Source of the DNA: an uncultured Clostridium sp.
GTDB lineage: Bacteria > Bacillota > Clostridia > TANB77 > CAG-508
Length of the DNA stretch: 64,000 nt
Assembly (NCBI GenBank): GCA_946500615.1
Contig: CAMMWP010000001.1
Coordinates: 1-64,000 of the forward strand
Direction of reading: 5' to 3'
Position numbers and translations under genes: made by a program. Positions 39,109 to 49,172 of this stretch are shown here, in pieces. Numbering within the stretch: the stretch's first letter is position 1; each line of letters starts with the position of its first letter. Under the pieces are notes generated by a model that was not told the origin of the DNA, did no database searches, and saw only the letters and a list, made by a program, of their open reading frames with translations.

Positions 39109-40153
39109 ATTAAAAAAATTTATATATCTGATAAACAATATCCTACACAATTAAAAGCTATACCGAATCCTCCTCAAGCTTTATATTTAGAAGGAAATAT
39201 AGCTTTATTAAATAATCCTATTATTGGGATTATTGGCTCTCGTAGCTGTACGAAAAATGGTAGGCTATTGACGCAAAAATTTGCTTACGAGTTATCTCAA
39301 TGTGGTGTAACCATTATTAGTGGTCTGGCTAAACGGTATTGATACAATGGCACATTTATATTCTTATAATCAACTTGGTAAAACCATTGCCGTTCTTGGA
39401 AATGGTTTCCATCATATTTTTCCAGAGGAAAATGTAGAATTGTATCAAAAAATATTAGATAATGGAGGGTTGATGATTAGTGAATATCCTCCAGATACCA
39501 AATGCCAATCTGACTATTTTTTAGAAAGAAATCGTATTGTTAGTGGATTGTCTTTAGGAATTTTAGTAGTGGAAGCACTTGCTAGAAGTGGAACAAGTGT
39601 GACTTCAAGGTTGGCATCTTTGCAAAATAAGAAAGTTTTTGCAATACCACATGAGATTTGGAATTCGCATGGAATAGGCACAAATCGATTGATAAAAAAT
39701 GGTGCTATTTTAGTTACAGATACAGCAGATATTTTACAGGAATTTAAACCTTTGAGAAAAATGATAAAAACTTTGGATACAATTGATAAAGTTTCATTAG
39801 ATTGTTTGGATGTTGATTATCATATTTTTGATACTTCTAATAGTCCTTCAAATTCTATTTCCTCTTCTAAATCTTCTGTGTCTGACAATAAAAATTTAAA
39901 TTTTCAATTTAATTCTTCTACTCATCCTCTTTCTTCTTGTGCCTCTTCGCATGTTTTACAGAAGAAGATTTTAAAAAATTCTAAGTTGGCATATATTTAT
40001 GATTTAATGTCTTTGAATCCTATGTCTATTAATGAAGTCTGTGAAAAGACTTCTACTCCTATTTCAAAGGTTTCTAGTGATTTATTTGCATTAGAACTGG
40101 AAGGTTATATTAAGAAAGTGGCAGGTGGTTATATATGTATTTTAGACAAATAA
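39109..40153 (+). CDS. dprA: DNA-processing protein DprA, split by CGG +1 shift at 39334-39336; apparent ATT start
   Basis: ...GVTIISGLAK|GIDTMAHLYSY restored by skipping one C; AGGAG 7 nt before ATT AAA AAA ATT. Confidence 0.85.
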
Positions 40154-40494
40154 CTGGCAAATATGGGGAGGATTTGGCTTGTCAATATTTAAAACAATTA
40201 GGGTATATCATTATTGAACGAAATTTTTTTTGCTATCAAGGTGAAATTGATATTATTGCCAAAGATCCTGTTAAAAATGAGTTGGTTTTTGTTGAAGTGA
40301 AGACGAGAACCAGTTTTAAGTATGGCTCTCCTATAGATGCTGTTGATAAGAATAAACAAAATCATTTGCTGAAGGCTTGTGCTTTTTATTTATATAGACA
40401 TCATATTCATCATATTTTTGTCCGCATTGATGTTGTTGAGGTTGTTTTCTATAATGGTTTACCTTATCTTCGCCATACACAACAGATTTTTTGA
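40135..40494 (+). CDS. UPF0102/YraN-family nuclease-fold protein
   Basis: GEDLACQYLKQLGYIIIERNFFCYQGEIDIIAKD. Confidence 0.92.
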   Translation: MYFRQITGKYGEDLACQYLKQLGYIIIERNFFCYQGEIDIIAKDPVKNELVFVEVKTRTSFKYGSPIDAVDKNKQNHLLKACAFYLYRHHIHHIFVRIDVVEVVFYNGLPYLRHTQQIF

Positions 40495-40597
40495 TGAACT
40501 TTTATCTATATATTTGTGTACAAGCAACAGTAAATGATTACAATAACTGTTTTATATTATTTAATTCATTTTATCTTTCATTTTCAGAAATGTTTTT

Positions 40598-41323
40598 TTA
40601 ATATTCAATATTGGGATTTAGTACTGCATTCAAAGATTCACGATACTCTTTCCATCTTGGACAAAAACTGTCCATTAAATTTCTAAATCTTTCATTATGA
40701 TTTTTTTCAATTAGATGTACTAATTCATGTATTACAACATATTGTATTTCTGAGTCTTTCTTTTTTGCTAGTTCTAAGTTAAAATAAATTTGTTTTTTAT
40801 CAATGTTGCAATTTCCCCATTTGTTTTTCATCTTTCTAATTGAATAACAATTAGATTTTACTCCAATCTTATTTTCCCATTTTGGTATAAAATAATCCAA
40901 TTTTTCTTCTAACTTTTCTTTGTAAAAACCATTCATTAATTTTTCTTTATTTTTAAGGCTTGAAGATTTTCTTACATTCATTATGATTGTTTTATTATTA
41001 TTAATTTTAACACTTGGGGTATTTGAATTACATACTCTTAAAATGTATCTTTTTCCGTTTAAGTAATGATCTTCTCCTGAAACATAACTTCTTTTTGTTA
41101 TTCTATTTTGTTCTTCATATCTTTTTAGTTGATTATTAATCCAATTTTCTTTTGATTTAATTGTTCTTTGTATTGTGCTCATATCCATATTTTGTGGTAC
41201 AGAAGCTTTTATCATTAAGTTTGGATATACTTTTAAATTTATGTTCTTAACTTGTTTTCGATTTATTATTATTTTAAAATTATTTATTAGCATCTGCATT
41301 AACATCCTCTCGTATTTTTCCAT
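40598..41323 (-). CDS. YgjP-like (DUF45) metallopeptidase linked to hsdR
   Basis: VIHELVHLIEKNHNERFRNLMDSFCPRW. Confidence 0.85.
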   Translation of the reverse strand: MEKYERMLMQMLINNFKIIINRKQVKNINLKVYPNLMIKASVPQNMDMSTIQRTIKSKENWINNQLKRYEEQNRITKRSYVSGEDHYLNGKRYILRVCNSNTPSVKINNNKTIIMNVRKSSSLKNKEKLMNGFYKEKLEEKLDYFIPKWENKIGVKSNCYSIRKMKNKWGNCNIDKKQIYFNLELAKKKDSEIQYVVIHELVHLIEKNHNERFRNLMDSFCPRWKEYRESLNAVLNPNIEY

Positions 41324-44300
41324 AAATTAAATATCTCTTCTCTTTGACTTTCATTTTCAACCAATACACATAACTCTTTTTTAAATTCTCTTTGCTTCAT
41401 TTTTGATTCCATGAAGTTTCTTGAAATATTTGATGTCAAATAATTATATAGTTGGATTGTTTTTTCTTCATTTTTATCCAGAATATCATATAATCCCCTT
41501 AATCTTACGTTATGCATTGATTTTGGATATGCTCCACTTTGCTCTGGAATTTTTACTTTTTTTACAAGTTCTATTAATTTTTCTAAATATTCTCTATAGT
41601 CTAAGCTTTGTTCTTTTTTAGTTTCAATTAATTCTTCAAGTAATTCTGACATTTTACTATAATATCTTGGGTTCTGATTTTTGTTATTTATAATAGTTGA
41701 AGCTATATTATTTTCTATTGCAAGGGCCATTGCTTTTTTATTTCTTTTAAAACTTTCTGGCATAACTTTTGTAGCTTTATCTAGTCCACTTGCAACTATC
41801 ACATCTAACAGTGTAGTATTATCTAATTTATATTGTATTTCTGAAGACTCTGCATTTATATAATTATCTATCATATATCTCATGGAACTATCATAATTTT
41901 TTAATTCTATATAATCTCCTGCTGATTTCATTATTTCATCTCTAGCATTATTATAATAGTTAACATCTTCTCTTATTTCCTTTATTTGTTCTTTAGTATA
42001 ACCCGCTTTTGTCATTTCATCAGCAATATTTGTATATGCTATTACTAGGTTAGAAACCGAATCATAAAACTCGATTCTTCTACTTTCAGTATTTTTCAAT
42101 TTTTCCTGTCTTGTTTCACTTATTGTATCAAGATCTTCAGCTACAAAATAGTGTAAAAATTCCAATGTTCCTTTAGGATTTTTCACTGGTTCACAGATAG
42201 ATTTTACTTTTTTTAGTGCTCTATTTAATCTTTGTCTACTGAATTTTAGCCTATTTTTCAATAATCCTGTTATGTCTTCTTTATCAAAATTGTCAAAAGC
42301 TCCTGTGGTATAATCTTCAATTGCTCCCTCAATATTTTGAAATAAATCTTTATAATCGACTATATATCCTAAGTCTTTATCTTTATCCAATCTATTTACT
42401 CTACAAATTGCTTGAAATAATCCATGGTCTTGCATTTTTTTATCTATATATAAATATGTTACAGAAGGTGCATCAAATCCTGTTAGTAATCTATTTACAA
42501 CAATCAGAACCTTCATCTCAGATGGTGTATGAATAAATTTATATATAGCATCGTCTTCAAAGCATCTTATGTAATCATCATGTTCACTATCACTTCTTAG
42601 TTTAGGATATTTATTTTTATCCCACATTCTTTGATATACTTCATAAACTTTTTGTCTGTCTGATAATGTAAACTCACCATCTTCTTCTCCTTTAACATTT
42701 GCTATATATGGTGTATATGATGATATAATAGCACACTTAGTGAATCCTTTTGCCTGAAAAATTTCCCAATATCTACACGCTTCATATATAGTACTTGCAA
42801 CTAGAATTGCTGTACCTTTTCCTTGTTCAAGCCTTGGAATTTTTTCAAAATCAAATATTATATCTTTTACTATTTCTTCTAATCTTGATCCAGAACTTGT
42901 TAGATTTTGTAAGGTGCCCCATCTTTCTTTCAGTTTTTGTTTTGCAAATTTATTTAGTCCTGCTGTTTTAGCTTCAAACCACTCATCTATTTTTTTAGGT
43001 TTGTTTATTCTTTGTTCTACATTTCTCGATTCATAACATAAGTCAACTACTATACCGTCTCTTACAGCTTGATCAAATTTATATGTGTGAATATACTTTC
43101 CAAATTTTTCTAATGTGGTTGCTTTTGACTTCTTCATTAATGGTGTCCCTGTAAACCCTATAAACGTTGCGTGAGGCAATATCCTTTTCATTTCTTCATG
43201 TAATAAGCCCGCTTGAGTTCTATGGCATTCATCTACAAATACAAAAATATCTCCTTTTGCAGAATATACTTCATTTTTATATTTTGTTAATTCTTTAACA
43301 TAATCTGCATAATTTTTATCTGAGTTTTCATCAACTGAACTACCTACTTTATGTATCAATGAACAAATTAATCTTCCTTTAGAATATTCATTAAGCGATT
43401 GTAATAAATCATTGCAACTCTTTGCTCTATATATCTTTTCCTCTGCATTACTAAATACTTCTTCTATTTGCTTATCTAACTCTTTTCTATCAGTAAACAC
43501 TAATACTCTCGAATTGTTCATGTTTGATAATATCCATTTAGCGATTAGAAGCATGGATAAAGATTTCCCTGAACCTTGTGTATGCCATATAATTCCACTT
43601 TCATGCTTTTTAACATACTCTCTTGCATTGGTTACACCAAAATATTGATTATATCTTGGTACCTTTTTTATTCCACCATCAAATATAATAAAGTTGTCCA
43701 ATAAGTCTAATAGCCTTTCTTTTTCAAATAATGAAGGCAATTGTTGATCTATTAAAAAATCCTTTTTATCAATTAAGCTAACAATTTTTTCATGTAATTG
43801 GCCTATTGCTTTTTCATCTTCAATCCACGGAAGATAATATTTAGCAGGTGTTAATGTTGTAGCATATTTTAAACCTTCTGTGTCATTTCCCGCTATTATA
43901 AATTGAATAGTAGTAAAAAATCTTTCAATAAATAATTCCTTTTGATTATCTAAATTTTGCCTTATTCCCTCATTAATTGATATTGTGCTTCTTTTTAATT
44001 CGATTACTCCGATAGCAATTCCATTGATATAAATTACAATATCAGGTCTTTTTTCATTCTGTCCTTCGATTGTTACTTCTTCTGCAACATAAAAGTCATT
44101 ATTAGTATAATCCTCATAATCTATAAAATATACTTTTTGTTCTTTTTCTCCAGCATATAAAGTAACTCCTGTTCCATATTTGAGCATGCTATATACTTCT
44201 TTATTCACTTCATATAATGATCTTGTTTCATTATGAGCAACTTTTTTTAGTTGTGCTATAGCCTTTTTAGCTATTTCTTGAGGATATTTTTTTGTTAAGA

Positions 44301-44445
44301 ACTTCAAAAGTAAGTTATCTTCTATATTTGAATTATTTTCTCTATCTTCAAAATTCCCAAGGTATGTATAATCAAGTTTCTTTTCAAATATTTTATGTAG
44401 TATCCTGTCTTGTGTTACTTTTTCTAATACATTTATATTCCTCAT
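41299..44445 (-). CDS. hsdR: Type I restriction enzyme R subunit (system 1)
   Basis: HTQGSGKSLSM, VDECHRTQAG, GFTGTPL. Confidence 0.95.
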   Translation of the reverse strand: MRNINVLEKVTQDRILHKIFEKKLDYTYLGNFEDRENNSNIEDNLLLKFLTKKYPQEIAKKAIAQLKKVAHNETRSLYEVNKEVYSMLKYGTGVTLYAGEKEQKVYFIDYEDYTNNDFYVAEEVTIEGQNEKRPDIVIYINGIAIGVIELKRSTISINEGIRQNLDNQKELFIERFFTTIQFIIAGNDTEGLKYATTLTPAKYYLPWIEDEKAIGQLHEKIVSLIDKKDFLIDQQLPSLFEKERLLDLLDNFIIFDGGIKKVPRYNQYFGVTNAREYVKKHESGIIWHTQGSGKSLSMLLIAKWILSNMNNSRVLVFTDRKELDKQIEEVFSNAEEKIYRAKSCNDLLQSLNEYSKGRLICSLIHKVGSSVDENSDKNYADYVKELTKYKNEVYSAKGDIFVFVDECHRTQAGLLHEEMKRILPHATFIGFTGTPLMKKSKATTLEKFGKYIHTYKFDQAVRDGIVVDLCYESRNVEQRINKPKKIDEWFEAKTAGLNKFAKQKLKERWGTLQNLTSSGSRLEEIVKDIIFDFEKIPRLEQGKGTAILVASTIYEACRYWEIFQAKGFTKCAIISSYTPYIANVKGEEDGEFTLSDRQKVYEVYQRMWDKNKYPKLRSDSEHDDYIRCFEDDAIYKFIHTPSEMKVLIVVNRLLTGFDAPSVTYLYIDKKMQDHGLFQAICRVNRLDKDKDLGYIVDYKDLFQNIEGAIEDYTTGAFDNFDKEDITGLLKNRLKFSRQRLNRALKKVKSICEPVKNPKGTLEFLHYFVAEDLDTISETRQEKLKNTESRRIEFYDSVSNLVIAYTNIADEMTKAGYTKEQIKEIREDVNYYNNARDEIMKSAGDYIELKNYDSSMRYMIDNYINAESSEIQYKLDNTTLLDVIVASGLDKATKVMPESFKRNKKAMALAIENNIASTIINNKNQNPRYYSKMSELLEELIETKKEQSLDYREYLEKLIELVKKVKIPEQSGAYPKSMHNVRLRGLYDILDKNEEKTIQLYNYLTSNISRNFMESKMKQREFKKELCVLVENESQREEIFNLWKNTRGC

Positions 44446-44449
44446 AATT

Positions 44450-45595
44450 TTACCTCACTTTTCCAATTAATAAATCTTCAATTATACCGCGTTTTATTTG
44501 TTTGTATTTCATTAATTTGTTTTTTAACATATCTAATTCTTTTTCCATTGTGGATAATTTAATCCCTATATTTTTTTGTTCTCTTATATCCATTGGAATT
44601 TCCAACTCAAATGAAGCAAATTTTTTATTTGAACATACATATCTTTTGCCACTGCCTTCACACATAGTTGATGCCTGATTTAAAAATTTTTTATTTTTAA
44701 ATATATATGCTCTAAACAGTAAATCCATTGTTATTATTGGTCTAAATCTCACAATATGATAGCTATAAACCAAATCTTCAATATCTTCCATTGCCACTGC
44801 ACTTATTCCAATATCTAATCTTGTTTCTGATGAAGGTGTAAGAAATATATCTCCTTTTTTTATTGAACATCTATGTATTTTCTCTTTAGAGGCTGTCACA
44901 AAATGCCTGCTTACATTTTTGTAAATAAAATTCAATCGCATTATATCCATAAAATTTAGTAATCTTATTTCTTTTTCATCTTTTATGATCTTCTTATCTA
45001 CTCCATTTCCTGTAAATTCTCCAATATCTCCTAGTTTTACTTTTTCCCATTTATATATTTTATTTGTTCCATTAAGCAATTCTTGAGTAGTAGCTTCAAA
45101 TACTTTTTGTTTTTTTTCTATAGTTTTTTTTAAGGAATTAATTAAATTATCCATATTAATTAAAATATTGGCTATTCTATTTTGCTCTTGTAAATCATCT
45201 ATGATTTCAATTGCATATTTGCCTATTTGTGGTTCTGTAAGTTGTGGAACTCCTGTACTTTCATTGGCAAACTTAACTTTATAATTTATAATATTTTTTA
45301 TATATTCCAGATTAACATTTTTTTTAGGTTTTAGAACTAATAATCTTCCAACAGGCATATATTTTTCATTAATTCTAGTCTCAGCATGACCAACTGTTCC
45401 TCTTGCTGTAACTGTAATAGAATCATAATCTACATTGTATTTTTTATAATATCCATATAACCCTTTTTCAGTTAGTTGATTAGAATACACAGGATATTTA
45501 TATTCTCCTTTTTTAAATTTTGAGTATTTTTCCTTTTTTATATCTCCCCCTGCAGTTATTTCAAACAAATCCGACAATATTTCTTTTTTTTGCAT
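44450..45595 (-). CDS. hsdS: Type I specificity subunit S (system 1)
   Basis: Two TRD halves with coiled-coil, LLIGKVR end. Confidence 0.93.
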   Translation of the reverse strand: MQKKEILSDLFEITAGGDIKKEKYSKFKKGEYKYPVYSNQLTEKGLYGYYKKYNVDYDSITVTARGTVGHAETRINEKYMPVGRLLVLKPKKNVNLEYIKNIINYKVKFANESTGVPQLTEPQIGKYAIEIIDDLQEQNRIANILINMDNLINSLKKTIEKKQKVFEATTQELLNGTNKIYKWEKVKLGDIGEFTGNGVDKKIIKDEKEIRLLNFMDIMRLNFIYKNVSRHFVTASKEKIHRCSIKKGDIFLTPSSETRLDIGISAVAMEDIEDLVYSYHIVRFRPIITMDLLFRAYIFKNKKFLNQASTMCEGSGKRYVCSNKKFASFELEIPMDIREQKNIGIKLSTMEKELDMLKNKLMKYKQIKRGIIEDLLIGKVR

Positions 45596-48021
45596 TAATA
45601 TCCCATCCTTTCTAGATCTTTTAAAACTAAAGATTCTAATTCAGATGTTTCTTTTAATAACTGATCTAACGTATATTCATAGTTTTCAACTTCTGATATA
45701 ATTTGATTTGAAAAGTCATATATTGTATCAATATATATGTCTATAAAACTATTTTCTATATCTTTAAACCATTTTTTGTTTATAATTAATTCTTTTGATG
45801 TTTCTTCATCTAATAAATCATATTTTTTTATTACTAAATCATTTAATTCATTTTGAATAACTTTAATATCATTTTTTAATTCCTTTTGTTTAGCTAAATT
45901 ATTCAATATTTCTTTTAGAGTTTTTATATTTTCTTCTGTCTCTTCTTTTATTTTATCTCTTATCAATTTTTCATTTACTTTATCTTCATCATTAAATATA
46001 CATTCGTCTCCTGTATTTTCTTCAACTTTTGATTGAAATTCTTGTATTAACTCACTTAAATCATTATTTAAACTTTCTAATTTGTCTGCATATTCTTTAA
46101 AATACTCTTTTATAACGATCTTCTTTGGTAATAAATCAGATTCAAATTGATTTTTTTTTATTTTTCCATTTTTATCTTGTCCATAAACTAATTTGGGAAC
46201 CCATCCATTTTCAACAATTAAGTGCAAATCATCTTTTAGTGTATTATTATAATATTCCATTAAAATTTCATAAGCTTCATATTTATCTATTAATTTATCA
46301 TCTTTAAAATTTTCTAACATACTATTAGATAATTTTTCTGTTAAACATTTTACTCTCGTTTTATTATTTACCTCATATAATGTATTTTTATTTTCTTCCT
46401 CCCAATTAATTACTCTTTCTATCAATTCTTGAAAATAATTAATATATTCTTTCGAATTTCGTATTCTTTCATTTATTGTATCCTTATCTATGGCTAAATC
46501 CAAATATCCTTCTTTTTCATTTTTCTTAAATAATTCATTTTTTAAATTGGGAGCTACATTCCAATATTTATTTAACTTTTCAATATCTCTTTCTGGCATT
46601 CCTCCAAATAAATGTGCTTTTATATCTTGCTTTGTTTCTTCATCAGATGAGTCTATATATCTTGGAATATTTAAATTATATTCTTTTTCTTCTATCTCTT
46701 CCATTGTGACAATTTTTGAATACTTTGCTTCTTCAATTCTTCCTAAATATGTATCAGTGATTTTCTTTATATCTTCCTCTCTCAATTTATTTTTATTTCC
46801 ATCTTTGATAAAATATTTGCTTGCATCTATCATAAAAATATCTTTTCTATTCTTTGCGTCTTTTTTATCTAAAACTACTATACAGGCAGGTATTCCCGTG
46901 CCATAAAATAAATTTGATGGAAGACCTATAATTCCTTCTATAAATCCACTTTTTAATAAGTTTTTCCTAATGACTTCTTCTTGTCCTCCTCTAAAGAATA
47001 CACCATGAGGAAGTATTATTGCACCACGTCCATTTATTGGGTCCATTGATTTTAGCATATGTAAAAGAAAAGCATAATCTGCACAATTATCTGGTGGCAT
47101 ACCAAATCCTTTAAATCTTTCATATTCCTTGTCCATATCTAAATCGGTGCTCCATTTTTTTACTGAAAATGGCGGATTGGCCACACAGAAATCAAAAGTT
47201 CTAATAATACCATTTTCGACATATCTCGGATTTGTCAATGTATTTCCATCCTTAATTTGTGCTGTAGCATTTCCATGCAGAAACATATTCATAACGCAAA
47301 GCCCGGCTGTATTAGTATCTTTTTCCTGCCCGTATAGATATACTTTTGTACCTTCCTTTGCTTCATTACCAGCTTTTATTAATAATGATCCTGATCCACA
47401 TGCCATATCATATATTTCAATTGGACTCTTTGTTGATTGATTAATTTTTAATATCTTAGCCATAACCCTAGATACTTCTGAAGGTGTATAAAACTGCCCC
47501 TTACTTTTTCCCGCTTCAGATGCAAATTTTTTCATTAAATATTCATATGCATCTCCTAAAACGTCGTTATCATCGGCTCTATTATTGCTAAAATCCAACT
47601 CTGGGTCTTGAAATATTTCAACTAAACCACTTAAAGCATCTACCATATCCTTTCCTTTTCCTAATTTATTTTCATCATTAAAATCAACAATATCTATTAC
47701 ATTTTGTAAATCATTTTCTTCTGCTATCTTTGCTAAGATTTTATTAAATTCTTCGCCTATATATTTTTTTCCCTTCAGTGAAATCATAGTATTAAAATTT
47801 GCATCTTTGGGTACTTCAATTAATGACTCTTTCTTATTATAGCATTTATCTGTGATTACTTTCATAAATAATACAATTAATACATAATCTTTATATTGTG
47901 TTGCATCCATTCCTCCTTTACTTCTTAATGTATTGCAACTATCCCATAATTTACTATATAAGACGCTTTTCTTTACTGCCATTTTTATTTTCCTCCTATT
48001 TTTTCTTCCATATAATTTCAT
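45595..48021 (-). CDS. hsdM: Type I methyltransferase M (system 1); start likely MAVKKSVLYSKL
   Basis: GQFYTPSEVSRVMAKI, DMACGSGSLL, NPPF. Confidence 0.95.
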   Translation of the reverse strand: MKLYGRKNRRKIKMAVKKSVLYSKLWDSCNTLRSKGGMDATQYKDYVLIVLFMKVITDKCYNKKESLIEVPKDANFNTMISLKGKKYIGEEFNKILAKIAEENDLQNVIDIVDFNDENKLGKGKDMVDALSGLVEIFQDPELDFSNNRADDNDVLGDAYEYLMKKFASEAGKSKGQFYTPSEVSRVMAKILKINQSTKSPIEIYDMACGSGSLLIKAGNEAKEGTKVYLYGQEKDTNTAGLCVMNMFLHGNATAQIKDGNTLTNPRYVENGIIRTFDFCVANPPFSVKKWSTDLDMDKEYERFKGFGMPPDNCADYAFLLHMLKSMDPINGRGAIILPHGVFFRGGQEEVIRKNLLKSGFIEGIIGLPSNLFYGTGIPACIVVLDKKDAKNRKDIFMIDASKYFIKDGNKNKLREEDIKKITDTYLGRIEEAKYSKIVTMEEIEEKEYNLNIPRYIDSSDEETKQDIKAHLFGGMPERDIEKLNKYWNVAPNLKNELFKKNEKEGYLDLAIDKDTINERIRNSKEYINYFQELIERVINWEEENKNTLYEVNNKTRVKCLTEKLSNSMLENFKDDKLIDKYEAYEILMEYYNNTLKDDLHLIVENGWVPKLVYGQDKNGKIKKNQFESDLLPKKIVIKEYFKEYADKLESLNNDLSELIQEFQSKVEENTGDECIFNDEDKVNEKLIRDKIKEETEENIKTLKEILNNLAKQKELKNDIKVIQNELNDLVIKKYDLLDEETSKELIINKKWFKDIENSFIDIYIDTIYDFSNQIISEVENYEYTLDQLLKETSELESLVLKDLERMGY

Positions 48022-48220
48022 ATCCTATTGCGTTTGCTATATCTTTAACTTCAGAATATTTAATTGTTCCCTTTGCAAGCTTATTTGATAAATTTTGTAA
48101 CGGAACTTTACTACTTTTCTTACTTATTTTTTTTGCTACATCTCCCATTTGCCATCCACTTAAAGTAATATATCCCTTAACTTCATCTCTAATAGATTGT
48201 GATATTTCTTTCTTTATCAT
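47996..48220 (-). CDS. Small HTH regulator upstream of/overlapping hsdM
   Basis: 74 aa; VAKKISKKSSKVPLQNLSNKLAKGTIKYSEVKDIANAIGYEI. Confidence 0.6.
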   Translation of the reverse strand: MIKKEISQSIRDEVKGYITLSGWQMGDVAKKISKKSSKVPLQNLSNKLAKGTIKYSEVKDIANAIGYEIIWKKK

Positions 48221-48439
48221 ATTACACCTCTAATTCTATAATTATTATATAATTTATATCATATACTATATTATTTTACAATATAATATATAGAATAAAT
48301 TAATTAATAATATATTATATTTAATGATGTATTATTATATTATCTTCTCTTTATAAAAACTTGATTTTGCTTTTGTCTAGCTAACGTAAACTCTATTTTT
48401 GCTAATTATTTAGATAAAAAATTATATATGAATAGGAAG

Positions 48440-48730
48440 ATATGAAGATGCTTAGTCTCAGAGAAGTAAATGATAATGATATATTAGAAAATTGGTTAAC
48501 TTATAAATAACATAAGATTTTGATAGGCCCCTGAAGAATATAAGAATCATCATATTTATTTTGATCAGATTGCTGAGAATATTTTAAAGAATGTGCCTAA
48601 GCAGAGTCAAAAATATGTTAAGAAACAATTAGATTAAGTTGATGGAATTTTATTATTGGAATGAGAAGTGTTATAGAAATGGCTTTGTTGATGGTTCTCA
48701 GTTAATTATGGGATGTTTTAAGGAATAATT
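48440..48730 (+). pseudogene. Degraded coding remnant
   Basis: Fragments such as NEKCYRNGFVDGSQLIMGCFKE* with interrupting stops. Confidence 0.35.
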
Positions 48731-48773
48731 GATTTCAAATTGTGCTACAAAATAATCAAATTGTAGCACAGAT

Positions 48774-48935
48774 AGAACAAATCGGAAAGCCTTAACATTT
48801 GTACAATTTTTAACTTTTCCCTTTGGCTTTCCGTAAATTTGTTCTGCGCCAATTTTACGCAAGTAAAATTGTGTGCATCTGTTGCGCAAAGCGTTTTTTA
48901 TACAATAGGAAAGGGTTATTTTCCTATTGTAAAAC
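48774..48935. repeat. Modular hairpin repeat (copy 1, ~160 bp)
   Basis: ACAAATCGGAAAGCC...GGCTTTCCGTAAATTTGT, CCAATTTTACgcaaGTAAAATTGTG, ACAATAGGAAAgggttatTTTCCTATTGT. Confidence 0.9.
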
Positions 48936-49172
48936 AATAGCAGGCTTTTTTAACATTTTTATTCTGTCTATAACATTTTAAGCCTACGTCATTGTTCGTG
49001 TGCCAATTTTACGTTAGTAAAATTGTATGCAATCGTTAGAGCAAAGCAATGTTCTTGAATAAGGAAACTCGATTTTTCTATTGAAAATAAAACGCATTTA
49101 TTTTCACTTTGCATTGCGAAACTTAAAGTTGCATAGTGTTTCCTATTCAAGAACAAATCATACAAACATGGA

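Noticed and set aside
38173-39336. Simple sense reassignment of CGG (to Gly, Trp or Gln)
   Set aside because: The reading frame changes after CGG in all three cases, so a three-base reassignment cannot restore the proteins; only a +1 shift or quadruplet decoding does.
37519-40153. comM and dprA as ordinary pseudogenes
   Set aside because: Both are intact except for one C at an equivalent C|GGT position; a third unrelated gene shows the same; a strong promoter is present. Not fully excluded without read data or relatives.
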